From Thecamonas trahens ATCC 50062 (taxonomy: Eukaryota > Apusozoa > Apusomonadida > Apusomonadidae), in assembly GCF_000142905.1 (NCBI RefSeq), contig NW_013657672.1, positions 197,670 to 261,669 on the forward strand: 64,000 bases of DNA. Reading direction: 5' to 3'. Of this stretch, positions 1 through 10,700 are shown in pieces. A program made the position numbers and the translations under genes. The stretch's first letter is position 1. Every line of letters starts with the position of its first letter. The notes below the pieces were generated by a model that worked only from the letters and a program-made list of their open reading frames with translations, searched no databases and was not told the origin of the DNA.

Positions 1-32
1 ACCCCCCCCCCCCTACACATACACACCTCATC

Positions 33-2036
33 ATGAGCGGACGGAAGCCGAGCTTGGACAAGGCACTGGAGGTGCGGCAGCAGTACCTCGACTACCACGC
101 GCCGTCTCTGGCGTATGCCTGCCTGGGCCTTGCCGGGAGCGGGATAGGGATCATTGCCTGGCCACTGGCGGCAGAAGCACCGTTTGCTTCCATCACGGCA
201 GCCACGGGATTGCCAGCGGTGGTCTTCTCGCGGCTTGTCATGGCTCTGGGCTTTGTTCTTGTTCTGGCCGCCATTCCCTACGCTGCCCGCTTCTTCAGCA
301 AGCCGCTGGCCCTGCCCAACTTGACTCCGTCGCAGCGGCGGCTGGCTGGCTTGCCAGCCGACACCTCGACTGAGGTCCTCCATGCTGCGCATGAGCATCC
401 GCTGGTCATCTCGGACCCTGGCGTCTTGTTTGATGGAAAGCTCTCGTGGAGCTGCTCTTACTGCCGGACGCGCTACACCTCGGAGGCCTGGCTCTACCGC
501 TGCGTCGATGACTGCGACTGGGTCATGTGCGAGCACTGCGCCTCATCAGATCTCCGCTCGGGCCTCTCCATGGGCCGCGATCACCGCCCGATCCAGATCG
601 AGAGTCTGATGGCCAGCAACGGGCCTGTGGCTGGGTCCCCGTACGGCTCGCCGTACGCGACCCCGTTTGCGTCCCCGTACGCCTCGCCGCACGGGTCGCC
701 GCACGGGTACATGTCGCCGGTCTCGCCCTCGCACACTGGCGGCTCTATGGCGGCGCCCCAGGCCTCACTCCTCTCGCCGGCCCAGGGTCGCCCGCTTTGG
801 GGCTCGCCGGCTCACTACGGGACGCCGACCGAGTCGCGCGTCATATCGTCACCGCGCGAGCTCGACGCGTTTCTGAACCAGGCTGAAGCGAGTCGGATGT
901 ACGGTGGCGGCGTGTACGGAGTGGGCGACGGCAGCATGCGTGATGGTGGGAGTGTCGGGCTGGTGGCGCCGATGAACATTAGCATGGGCGCGGCCGGCGA
1001 CACATCGTTCTCGTTCAAGTACAAGAACGCGGTCCGGGCAAGCTCATACGTCGGGTACGGGTCGCCGGGCGCGCTCCGCGGGACAGCCGCAGCGTCCAAA
1101 GGTGCGAGCAAGGCTGCTGCATCGCCGTTTGGCAACGAGAACCGCGAGGCATCCAAGTTTGTGCTCCGCAAGGTGCTGCGCATCGAGCCGTACATGGAGG
1201 AGTGGACGGAGAACGTGCGCAAGTGGCTAGTGGCTGCGGTCCTCCGGCGAGTCTCTGCCGCCATTGATAAGTCGTGGCACCTGCGCGGGACGCTCAAGCC
1301 CGAGGGGGCGGCGGCGCAGTCTGGGGCAACAGCCTCATCGTCGGCGCTGTATGGCGCCAAGAAGACCGGAGGCTTCTCGTTTGGCGGCAGCAAATTGGGA
1401 GCCAAAAAGCCTGGCGGGTTTGCGTTCGGCAAGTCTGGCGGCGGGTTCAAGACGAATAAGCCGGCCGAGCTGAGCGAAGCCGACAAGGCGGCGCGGGCCG
1501 AGTCGCGGTTGCGGCGGCAAATCCAGAAGATCAAGACGTACCTCAACGTACTGGGCTCGTCGTCGGAGGACTACGTCATCCACCGCCTCCGGCAGCTGGT
1601 GTCGGGCTCGGTGCTTGCGGCGTTCTCGTGGTCGTCGGGCGGCGAGTGGAAGGGCCGCCCGTGGACGCCGGAGCTTCCAACCGACTCCCAGATTGTGATG
1701 CACATGTTTGTGACGTTTATGGACCAAAACATGCCGGCCTTTGACGAGACCTCACAGACGCCGTTTACCTCGCGCCACTTTGTGCCGGTCTCGGGTGAGA
1801 CCGACACCACCAAGTCGTCGGACGTCAAGATTGTGCAGTGCTCGGTCCATCCGCCGCACTTTCGGGTTGTTACCAAGGTTGGAACGTGGGAGGTGCTGCA
1901 CGGGCGCAATAACCTGTTCCACAATCTCATTCTCTTCGCGTACTACGTCAAGATGCACAAGAACGGATTCCTCCACCAGGTTGATCTCTCTGGCGACGCC
2001 ATCGGCCTGCTCAAGGTCATTGACATGTACATGTGA
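33..2036 (+). CDS. TMEM209-like nuclear envelope protein with a C1/DC1-like zinc finger
   Basis: 667 aa, single exon. Two hydrophobic segments lie at about residues 23-48 and 63-85. A Cys/His-rich module at about 118-171 follows (H122, C141, C144, C157, C161, C166, C169), resembling C1/DC1-type zinc fingers. Then comes a low-complexity stretch rich in GSPY/ASPH units (about 200-235), a Gly-Phe-rich segment with FSFGG and FAFGKSGGGF, and a C-terminal conserved region with YVIHRLRQL and LPTDSQIVMHMF. The TM pair plus the C-terminal region match TMEM209 (Pfam cytochrome B561 N-terminal family), in animals a nuclear-envelope protein linked to nucleoporins. The zinc finger is not part of the family as I know it. 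Converges on the PP2C gene with 67 bp between stops. Confidence 0.8.
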   Translation: MSGRKPSLDKALEVRQQYLDYHAPSLAYACLGLAGSGIGIIAWPLAAEAPFASITAATGLPAVVFSRLVMALGFVLVLAAIPYAARFFSKPLALPNLTPSQRRLAGLPADTSTEVLHAAHEHPLVISDPGVLFDGKLSWSCSYCRTRYTSEAWLYRCVDDCDWVMCEHCASSDLRSGLSMGRDHRPIQIESLMASNGPVAGSPYGSPYATPFASPYASPHGSPHGYMSPVSPSHTGGSMAAPQASLLSPAQGRPLWGSPAHYGTPTESRVISSPRELDAFLNQAEASRMYGGGVYGVGDGSMRDGGSVGLVAPMNISMGAAGDTSFSFKYKNAVRASSYVGYGSPGALRGTAAASKGASKAAASPFGNENREASKFVLRKVLRIEPYMEEWTENVRKWLVAAVLRRVSAAIDKSWHLRGTLKPEGAAAQSGATASSSALYGAKKTGGFSFGGSKLGAKKPGGFAFGKSGGGFKTNKPAELSEADKAARAESRLRRQIQKIKTYLNVLGSSSEDYVIHRLRQLVSGSVLAAFSWSSGGEWKGRPWTPELPTDSQIVMHMFVTFMDQNMPAFDETSQTPFTSRHFVPVSGETDTTKSSDVKIVQCSVHPPHFRVVTKVGTWEVLHGRNNLFHNLILFAYYVKMHKNGFLHQVDLSGDAIGLLKVIDMYM

Positions 2037-2103
2037 GGCGGCGTGCTGCTCCTCGGCAATGCTGCCGCGTGCTTATGAGTTAATCTTCCGCGCCGCGGCA
2101 ACG

Positions 2104-3461
2104 CTACGACGAGGACGACGACGAGTACGACGACGAGTCGCGGAAGCCCGGCGCAAAGCCCGGCGATGATGAGCTCGACGAGCTGCGGCCACGCGATGCA
2201 GCGAGGCCAGTAAACTCGGATGAAGCCGAGTCGGATGACGAGCCCGAGACGGCGCCGACTGACTGCTCGTCGATGAAGCCGTCGGAATCCTCGGAAATGT
2301 CCGGCCTCGGTCTGCTTGCCTTGCCCTTGCCTCTGGACTTGCCACCTCTCGACTTGCCGCCTCTAGACTTTCCGCCTCTGGACTTGCTGGCCTTGCTGGC
2401 TGCGGCGTCGAGCTTGTCCTGAGCATGAAAATCAAAGACTGCGCCTGGAAAGACAATGACAAGAACGGTGATGTTGTCGCCGGAGCGACGGTTGAGAGCC
2501 TTGATGACGAGCTTGCGCGCGATCTGGCGGGCCGACTCGCCGGCTGCCAGCAGCTCAAGCACGTAGTTGACGGCGGTCTGGTTGTCGACGACGTCCCAGA
2601 GACCATCCGAGGCGACAATCACAAATTGGGTCTCGGGCGTGACGTCCGAGTACGAGACAAACGGCTGGGCGTTGAGGATGCGCTTGCGAGGGTTGCCTGC
2701 CGCTTTGAACGTCTTGTCTCCTATGCTCCGTGTGACGGCAATGAGCGAGTTCCCCTCGCGGGCACGGACGTACTTGCCGCGGATGCGGGCACCGAGCGCG
2801 CGCAGCCGCTTGGCCTCTTCGGGCAGGTCGACGTTGTGATCGACAGTCAACGGTTGGGCGACGCCTGCGATGGAGAGGACGGCGCGCGAGTCGCCGAGGT
2901 TCGCGGCGACGATCTGGGTGTGTGTGATGGCCACCATGGTTGCCGTTGAACCGTCCTTCATGTCGCGCGTGACAGCCATGGAGAGATAGGCGTCATCAGC
3001 CTCGAGAAAGGCTTTTGTCAGCTCCTCGGGCAGCAGATGCGGCGCATGCTTAGCCACTATGCCCGGGAAATGCTGCATGCACCACGCCGCCGCCGCCTCG
3101 CCCGAATGGCCGTCAAAGACACAAAACAGAGCGGTGTCAGGCATGGCCGCACACAGTGGTGCCGAGACAGAGAATCGGTCTTCATTGTATGCACGTTTAG
3201 ACTGAAAGGAGGGAGAGGGAGAGGGAGAGGGAGCGGGTGGGGTGGGGGGGGGGGGGGTGGAGGGTGGCGGTGAGGAGGCTGATCAGCAACAGAGGTGATC
3301 GATCAGGGGCTGATCAAGGCAACGGCAATGGCAGGGACAGGGGGGGGAAGAGGGGCGAGGGGGGGGGGGAAGGGAGAGAGCGGGAGGCGTACTTGTGAGT
3401 TACAGGCACCAATGTCCAGTTCTGGCAAGGCAGACTCTCCAGCAGAGCATGCAGCACCCAT
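2104..3461 (-). CDS. PP2C-family Ser/Thr phosphatase, two exons, N-myristoylation signal
   Basis: Exon 1 is 3461..3393 (23 codons) and exon 2 is 3201..2104; the 191-bp intron starts GTACGC, ends TTTCAG and carries a C/T-rich tract on the coding strand. Splicing is phase 0 and gives a 388-aa protein in which SKRAYNEDRFSV (PP2C motif 1) now precedes FCVFDGHSGE (metal-binding DG motif). Further PP2C motifs: ANLGDSRAV, VTRSIGDKTFK, VIVASDGLWDVV, GDNITVLVI. The N-terminus MGAACSAG fits an N-myristoylation site with an adjacent Cys for palmitoylation, so membrane attachment is likely (inference). The tail holds four SRGGK-type repeats (about 2338-2386) and a Ser-rich end. Starting instead at the ATG at 3144 would lose motif 1. 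Confidence 0.9.
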
Positions 3462-3753
3462 GGTATGGGTGGTGTGTGTGCGTGTGTGTGGTGGGGGGGG
3501 GAGGGGGGGGGAGGGAGGGGAGGGGTGTGGGGGGTTGGGCTGGTGGCAGCGGGTGGCGGTGGTGGCTGGCCGGGGCCGATGGCCGCTGCCACTCGCCGCG
3601 GGCGCACCCTCCGCCACTGGCAGTCGTAGGTCGTCGGCCCGCCCTGTCTGTGACACCAGCCACACCAGCCACACCTGGCACGCCTGGCACTCCTGCCCGA
3701 CACCTGACACACCACACACACCTTGCGCACCCACTCACCAATACATATACGTC

Positions 3754-4449
3754 ATGGCTGATGATACACCGCACAAGGTGGTCCATGTCACTGGATTTGG
3801 CCCCTTTCCAGGCGTGCCCGTCAACCCCACCACGAGCCTGGCGGCTTCCCTCGCGAGCCATCCTGATGTGGCCAGCAGCTCGGTGGTGAGGACTGCCATT
3901 GGCGGTGCATCCGATGCCATTGCTGCGCTGGCAGCGGCGCATGCGCTGGTTCCTGGATCGGACGCTGCAGGAGACTCTGCGGGCGAGGCCGAGGCTGCGG
4001 GGGCGATCGAGACCGGGACCGAGGTCGCACGGCGGACCACACTGCTGCTTCATCTCGGCGTGGCGGCGTCGGCGACAGGAGTCCGGTTGGAGCAACGGGC
4101 ATACAACGAGGCAAGCTTCCGGGTTCCTGATCAAGATGGGGCGCAGCTGAGCGACGAGCCTATCGACGAGGTGATGCCGACCGAGTCCTGGCTGGAGACA
4201 CTTCTGCCGCTCGAGCGCATTGCCGCACTCATGAGCGACGCACACCCTGACGTCCCGATCGAGGTCTCAACAGATGCTGGGCGATATTTGTGTAACTACC
4301 TGTACTACAAATCGCTCCGCCTCGCGCACGGCTCGTCAAACTTGCACTCGCTCTTTGTCCACATCCCCCCGCTCTCAGTCATCGCGTTTGAGGCCCAAGC
4401 CGAGTTTCTCGCTGCCCTTGTCGACGCCCTTGTTGATGCCATGCCATGA
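3754..4449 (+). CDS. Pyroglutamyl-peptidase I (cysteine peptidase family C15)
   Basis: 231 aa from the ATG at 3754; an open frame extends upstream but is G-rich untranslated-type sequence. It removes N-terminal pyroglutamate from peptides in the cytosol. Family motifs in order: VHVTGFGPFPGVPVNPT at the N-terminus; LHLGVAASATGVRLEQRAYN with the likely catalytic Glu113; DAGRYLCNYLYYKSL with nucleophile Cys180; and FVHIPPL with catalytic His203. Length fits eukaryotic C15 enzymes (about 210-230 aa). An Ala/Gly/Glu-rich insert lies at about residues 63-92. Divergent from the PP2C gene, sharing a 292-bp upstream region. Confidence 0.92.
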   Translation: MADDTPHKVVHVTGFGPFPGVPVNPTTSLAASLASHPDVASSSVVRTAIGGASDAIAALAAAHALVPGSDAAGDSAGEAEAAGAIETGTEVARRTTLLLHLGVAASATGVRLEQRAYNEASFRVPDQDGAQLSDEPIDEVMPTESWLETLLPLERIAALMSDAHPDVPIEVSTDAGRYLCNYLYYKSLRLAHGSSNLHSLFVHIPPLSVIAFEAQAEFLAALVDALVDAMP

Positions 4450-4667
4450 GCCCAAGCCCCACTCTCACCCCCCATTTCCCTCCATTCCCCCCATCCCTAC
4501 CACCATCTGAACATTTCTATCCATATCCTCCTTCCCTCCGTGCCGCTGCTCTCTTTGATCGCCCCCGCGTGGGACGCGCATATGCGATGCGACACGCGGC
4601 CTTCTCTCTCTCTCCTTCCCTCCTTCCCCTCCCTTCTCCCCCTCCCCCCGTCCACACCTCACTCTAC

Positions 4668-5674
4668 ATGGCCGACCTCCTCTCTTGGGTCCTTTCATGG
4701 GTCCCCGGCCTCGGCCCAGACCCGTTCTCGGCCTCTGCCATGTACGCTGCCCCCCCCCCCCTCCCTACCCCCCTCGCACTCCCCTTCACTTCCTCACGGC
4801 AGACACTCACCTCATGGCGGACAGGCGGACAGCGCTGCGGGCAACCAGTGTACGGGCAGAGCTGCTTCAGAGGCAGACAGACAATCGGGTGGCTGCACTG
4901 GAGGCTGATGTGGCTGATTTGTTTCGCAAAGGCAAGTGCAGGCATGCTCGGCTGCGTGTGGAGGCGATCTTGGCCGAGCTCGAGACCTTGCATGTGCTGG
5001 AGATTGTGCATCCGCTTGCCGAGCTCTGTCTGGCGAGGCTGCACTTGCTCGAGGTGCCTGCAGTGGAGGATGAGCCTTTGTTGACTGCAGTTCGATCGTT
5101 GGTCTTTGCCGCCCCGCGCGTATCGCAGCTGAAGGAGTTGGTGGCTGTGGCGGATCAGGCGTCGCGCCGGTTCGAGCCGGAGGTACTCGCGGTGCCTGCG
5201 TCAGGCGAGGGCGTTCATGCCAGGCTCTATGCGCTGCTCACGCGCAGCGCATCGACGCCGCCTGTCGCGGCTGTCGACGCTCGTGTGGCACGCATCGCCA
5301 AGATCCACAGCCTGCCGGACGACGTGATCGGCAGCAGCGAGAGTGGGGCCGGGCCGTCGGCCGGCCGCGAACGGCGCATTCAGCCGCTGCTCGACGTAAT
5401 TGCTGGCCGCATCGCGCGCCTTGAGGGTGGCGGCGTGCAAGAATCAAGCTCCGCACAAGTCCTTGAGCTCCAGCTGCAGCAAGAAGCACTGTCCCGAGCG
5501 CTGAGCCACCCTCAGCCTGGCCCGTGCAGTTGCGGCGCTGCTAACGACGCATGCTTTGTGCCGTGCGGCCACGGCGGAGTGTGCAAGGCGTGCCTTCCGG
5601 CCCGGGCAACGGGCCCGGACTCGAGTTGTGGCGAGTGTGGGTCGCCGATCATGTACATGATCGGGCTGGAGTGA
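4668..5674 (+). CDS. IST1-domain protein fused to a C-terminal RING finger
   Basis: Proposed model: exon 1 4668..4741, intron 4742..4824 (GTACGC to GGACAG, C-rich), exon 2 4825..5674; 307 aa. A fallback start is the in-frame ATG at 4814. The N-terminal half matches IST1, the ESCRT-III-like regulator: LFRKGKCRHARLRVEAIL, then EIVHPLAELCLARL, and SLVFAAPRVSQLKEL, the core helices. A linker follows, then a C3HC4-type RING of the MIB/IAP style: CSCGAANDACFVPCGHGG followed by CKAC and CGECGSP. The family suggests a role in ESCRT-mediated membrane remodelling with a possible ubiquitin E3 activity. Ends 57 bp from the stop of the convergent kinase gene. IST1 call firm; exon 1 moderately supported. 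Confidence 0.78.
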
Positions 5675-5731
5675 ATGTGTTTGCAAAAGAAAGGAGAGTT
5701 ACTGACAAAGACGGAAACAAGCTGCGTGGAG

Positions 5732-7603
5732 CTAGACCTTGATGGCGCGCAGGTTGGTGAGGATGTCCTTAAAGTCGGGACGAGCGGCAGGGTCAGCGTC
5801 CCAGCACGCAACGATGAGGGTCTCGAACGGCTTAGGCACATATCCCGGGATGACCGGCCGCAGGCCCTCGAGCAGGACCTTCATGCCGACCTGCATGGGG
5901 TTCATGCCTTCATACGGGATCTGGCGGGTGGCCATCTCCCACAAGACAATGGCAAACGAGTAGATGTCTGCCTTGTAGTCGTACGGCTCGTTGCGGAGGA
6001 CCTCGGGCGCCATCCACTGCGGTGTGCCGCACTGGGTCATGGTGCCGGATGCCTCCTTGGCGGTGGTGAGGCCAAAGTCGGTGATCTTGACAGTCCAGTT
6101 GGTGTCAACCAGCAGGTTGAGTGACTTGAGGTCGCGATGGATGATCGGCGGCTTGTTGCCGTGAAGGTAGGCCATGCCCTTGGCGGCGTCGGTTGCCATC
6201 CGCACCAGCAGCGCCCAGTCCATGTCGCACGATGGGTCGTGGAGGACCGAGTAGAGTGAGCCGCGGTCGAGGTACTCGGTGAGGAGGCACATCGACGACG
6301 CCTCGAGGCACGCACCCATAAACAGCGTCACATTCGGGTGCCGGAGCTTGGACATGATCTCGACCTCACCTTGGAACTCCTCCAGCGCCTGCGGCGAGAG
6401 CTTCTGCTCCAGCAGCTTTTTGATGGCCACCTCGGTCCCACGCCACACGCCGTACCACACCTCACCGAACGCACCGCGGCCGAGGAACCGCCCAAACTCT
6501 ACGTCCGCCATTTCGATCTCCCAGTCGTGCTTGACCGGCGCGGCGGGCGCGCCCGACGACGATGACGTCGTCGACGTCAGCCCCAGCACCGACAGGTCCA
6601 CGTTTGAGTCGCCCAGCAGGTCGTCCAGCATCGCTGACGCCGCGTCGGCCGCGTCAGCGTCGGCGTCTCCGCCACCCATATCCGACGGCGGCGGCGCCGG
6701 TGACACAGGCGTGCCCGGCGAGATCCCCATGGGAGAGCCCATGCCCGACATGCCCGCAGGCGAGCCCATGCCCGGCGAGACCGACGACGGCGTCGCCGAC
6801 GTGCCAGCAGACGCGCCCATCGACGACAGTGTGCCCACCATCGCCGGCGATGCAAGATCGAGCGGGGACTTGGCGTCCATGTTAAGAATTGTCGGCCCGG
6901 CACCCCGCGAGACCAGGTACTCGGCCACCTGCTGGTGCCGCCAGAAGCATGCGTAGTGCAGCGGCGTGTTGCCATGCCGGTTTTTGGCGTTCACGTCGGC
7001 TCCCGCACTCTCGCACAACATCCGCGCAATGAGAAAGTGGCCCTGTCCACCCACCGTCAGACAACAAACAAACCAAGAGAGCCGCACCATCCATGAGTTC
7101 CTTACCTCTTTCTCACCACCGTCCGCTCGCCCCCCCCCCCCCCTCCCCTCCCTCCTGCCTTCCCTCCCCCCCCCCCCCCCTCCGCCACTCTCCCTGTGTT
7201 CCGAAAACACAACATTGGCCGAAAAAGGGGCTTGAACAACCACACCCGGTGGAGAAAAGCCACCTCTACCTCTGCCTACCGTCCCCACCGCCCCCCCTCT
7301 CCCTCCCACTCCCCCCCAGCCTCCTTCCCCTACCTCCTCCCCCCCCTCCTCTCCCTTTCCACCTAAGAAAATGCGTACCTCAGAGGCTGCGTAGTGCAGG
7401 GCGGTGTCCGAGGCGCAGTTGCGCTCGTTGGCGTTTGCCCGAAGCTGCACCAGGCGGGTGACGACCTCCTGGTGGCCCTTGCGGGCGGCCCAGTGAAGCG
7501 GGGTAAAGCCGTGCTCGTCCTTCTCGTCCACTGGACGGCCCATCTGGAGCCAGTAGTTGACTCGGGCGACGTTGCCCTGCGCTGCTGCCGAGTGGATGTT
7601 CAT
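5732..7603 (-). CDS. Ankyrin-repeat TKL (RAF/DRK-like) protein kinase
   Basis: Exon 1 7603..7379 (75 codons), intron 7378..7043 (336 bp; GTACGC to GGACAG; G-runs on the coding strand), exon 2 7042..5732; 511 aa. Splicing restores an unbroken ankyrin repeat (TALHYAASE joined to GHFLIARML). Three to four ankyrin repeats (about 1-140) are followed by a Gly/Met/Pro-rich linker and a kinase domain. Kinase motifs: glycine loop GRGAFGEVWYG, VAIKK lysine, HRDLKSLNLLV catalytic loop, DFGLT, and GTPQWMAPEVL. The arrangement matches plant/protist ANK-TKL (MAPKKK-like) kinases. All catalytic residues are present, so it should be active. The 180 bp upstream separate it from the end of the receptor gene on the same strand. 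Confidence 0.93.
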   Translation of the reverse strand: MNIHSAAAQGNVARVNYWLQMGRPVDEKDEHGFTPLHWAARKGHQEVVTRLVQLRANANERNCASDTALHYAASEVRIFLGGKGEEGGEEVGEGGWGGVGGRGGAVGTVGRGRGGFSPPGVVVQAPFSANVVFSEHRESGGGGGGGREGRREGRGGGGRADGGEKEVRNSWMVRLSWFVCCLTVGGQGHFLIARMLCESAGADVNAKNRHGNTPLHYACFWRHQQVAEYLVSRGAGPTILNMDAKSPLDLASPAMVGTLSSMGASAGTSATPSSVSPGMGSPAGMSGMGSPMGISPGTPVSPAPPPSDMGGGDADADAADAASAMLDDLLGDSNVDLSVLGLTSTTSSSSGAPAAPVKHDWEIEMADVEFGRFLGRGAFGEVWYGVWRGTEVAIKKLLEQKLSPQALEEFQGEVEIMSKLRHPNVTLFMGACLEASSMCLLTEYLDRGSLYSVLHDPSCDMDWALLVRMATDAAKGMAYLHGNKPPIIHRDLKSLNLLVDTNWTVKITDFGLTTAKEASGTMTQCGTPQWMAPEVLRNEPYDYKADIYSFAIVLWEMATRQIPYEGMNPMQVGMKVLLEGLRPVIPGYVPKPFETLIVACWDADPAARPDFKDILTNLRAIKV

Positions 7604-7781
7604 GTGGGCGCGACAAGTATTGCTACACGCCACACGCCCGCCGTAGCTGTTGCAATTGCCGGCCCGGCAAGCGACCAAGGACCGAGACGATTGATTGTGA
7701 GAGGTTTGATGTTGTTGATGAAAAGAAATGAAGGGAAACATGCGTGTACGCGCGTGTGCGCAAAGAGAGAGAGAGAAATAT

Positions 7782-10700
7782 CTACAGCGCCGTGAGCTCG
7801 ATGCCGCCGTCGGCGTCGGTGCCGTGGGCCGCCTGGGACAGCGGCGACGGGTTGACGAGGGTCTCGGGCGTGCCGGGCGGGCCGTTATCGTCAGACGAGG
7901 ACGAGGACGACGAGCTTGCGGCGGCGCCCTGGACCACTGAGCGAGCGCCAGACATGGCCGAGATGACGCGGGTACGGGCCTGGTCAAAGAGCGAGGCGTC
8001 CTCGGGAGAGAGGGAGCCGCCCGGGGAGCAGCGTGAGACGATCGACTCAATGGTGGCGACGAGGTTACCAGCGGTCTGCTGACGGAGCGAGACGATGTCG
8101 GCGGGTGTGCCTTCCTTAGACTCAAGGAGGTCGTTGACAACCTTGAGCAGGTTGCGCTTGGTGTGGAGGAAGAGCTTGAGCTGGGCTGCCTCAAAGTGCT
8201 TCTTGGGGATCTCGACGGGCGGCGGTGCGACAAAGACGTCCATCTTGCACAGCCGCTCAAAGAGGGCGTTGACTTCGTTCTTGTTGGAGAAGATAAAGTC
8301 GTTGAGCTGCTGCATATGCTGCTCCTTGCCGCCAAACTCCTTGTTGTTGGACAGGTTCTGGAGGACCTTGCCAACCATGATGAGCGCGCGGCGCTCGTCG
8401 GGCAGCGGGGCCTCAGAGACGAGGACGTACGACTCGGGGGCGGTAATGGCCGGGACGAGGAAGCGGAGGAAGAAGAAGCCTCCGACGGCGATCGAGTTCT
8501 GCGAGTTGGTGTGCTCTTCGAGCAGCCGGCGCGCCGCCGGCGACGTCGGGTCGAGCGCACCCTCGAGCGACTCGCACGCCGTCATCATCTTCTTGAGCTG
8601 GACGGAGAGCGTCTGCACCGTTGACGCAAACGTCTGCACGAGGCTCTGCACGGGTGCAATGACGTGCTTGAGCTGCTCGAGATCATCCGTCACGTGCTCG
8701 TCCATAAACTCAAGGTTCTGGAACGAGTCGACACCCTCCTCGTACGCCTCACGCGTCGAGTGCAGGCCGTTAAGCATCTGCGACGAGACCACTGCCGCAA
8801 GGTTCTCCATCTTGATGGGGAACTCCTCGCGGATGCACTCGCGAACAACAGCAAAGATCTGTCGGAATTGGACGGGGATGTTCTTCTCCGACCGCACAAT
8901 GGCGTTAAAGATCTTCTGGCACGAGGTGAGGAGCGTGAACTTGGACCGGTTGGCGTCCGTTGCACCAGCCGCCGACCGGAACGACCCGATGTTCTCGCCC
9001 TCCTGCACCATAATGCGATTGATGAGCACCGCAAGCGTTGCGTGCAGGTATGGGAGACCCACCATCTTGGAGTAAGCCTTGAACATCTTGGTCGCAAACG
9101 AGTTGGTCCGGAACATGGTCGACTGCGAAATCGCAGCCTTGATCTCCTTCCGCACAAAGGCCGAGAGCACCGCCACCGTATGGTTGTCGCGCTCAAAGAC
9201 GTAGATCATAGCCTTGGAAATGTCATCGGCCTCGGTCGCCTGCGTCACGTCGCACACAGCAAAGATGGCTTGCCTGTTCTCCTCCTTCAGAATGTCCATA
9301 AAGGGCCCAATGTGAGCCAGGAACGTCCGCGCGTCCTGCGGGTTCGAGAGGCCCTTGCCAAAGATCGTCTCGCGCAGCAGCGCAGGTGTCAGCTTGGGCA
9401 CTTCCACCCCGTCGTTGCCGCGCCGTGTCACAAGCAGGATGACAACCGCAATGACAATCGCGAGAATGCACAGAATGAGGACACCGCCGCCAATGGCTAG
9501 CGGCGACGTTACAAACGACGGAGACGGCGACGGCGCCGCGTCTGCACCCACAACCGTGTACACGGCAGATCCCGTCGTGTACGGCAGGCCCGTGTCGCGA
9601 TACGACAGTGAGAACTGGAAGACAGAGCCGACGTCGGCCGGCGGCGAGGTGCACACCACCTCAGTCTGCGAGTTCCACGTCGACTCGTTGTACTGCGTTG
9701 TCGAGAAAACGCAGCCGTAGTTGACGCCCTCGGCAAAGTTGGTGCCGGTCACGGTGATAAGGTCCCCGCCGTCGGGCGAGCCCGACACCGGGTTGATGTT
9801 GCTGATCTCCGAGCACGCGTCTTGCGACCAGAGCGGCGACACCGTAGTCGCACCCTCGGTGCACTCAAACTGCGTCCCACAGAACGCATCACCAAAGCAG
9901 TATCCACACTCGGGCTTGCTCGACGAGAAGCACGCGTCGCATGACGACGCCGCACAGTCGTAGTACCGGAACAGCACCACAGAGCCATCTGTGTACGGCT
10001 GGCCCAGGAACTTGAGCACAACGCTGGCCCGCCCTGCCTCAGACACAGAACCTGAGATGCAGTTGATCACCTTGGGGTCCGCTGTAGACGAGGCGTTGGT
10101 CACAAAGACCGACGACGAGTCTGTAAGCGTAAACTCGCACGTGTACGCCTCGATCGGCGTCGGAAAGTCAAACTGCGACACCATTGGGATCGGGGTGCGG
10201 CCCGCAAGTGAGCCCGCGAGGTCAGTGCTAGGCTCGAGCGTCGGGCAACCAACAGTGGCGTTGAGCACCTGCTGTGTGCAGACCGGCGCCGTGTTGATGG
10301 CCCGACACGTTGAGTCGCCTTGGCACCATGTGCACTTGCCGGACTCACGGGCGTGACAACCCGAACAAGTGGTGGCAGGAAGACACGACACAACCTCCAG
10401 CTGGACCAGAATTTGCTCCGTCCACACGCTTGCGTCTGTCGAGTAGCACAGCTTGTACACGCCAGGTGTGAGGCCGAGCGAGAGCGAAGGAATGATCGTA
10501 GACGACGTAAGCGCCACTGACGACGGCGGGCTCGGCTTGCAGCTCTGCCCCATCGGAATAAACGCAGCAAGGGTCTTGGGCGTCGACACCGCGCCCACAA
10601 GCTCGATCGGCGTGGCCTCGCCCTCGCCGATGCGCGAGACCGAGAGCGCAGTCACCGTTGTGTTTGAGGTCAGCACCACCTCGAGCTCCACATCGCCCTG

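Noticed and set aside
5732-8560. A 942-codon open frame covering the kinase, its intron and upstream receptor-antisense sequence
   Set aside because: It reads through the G-rich intron and 3' receptor sequence in another frame; the ankyrin repeat is restored only by splicing, and the ATG at 7603 gives the proper N-terminus.
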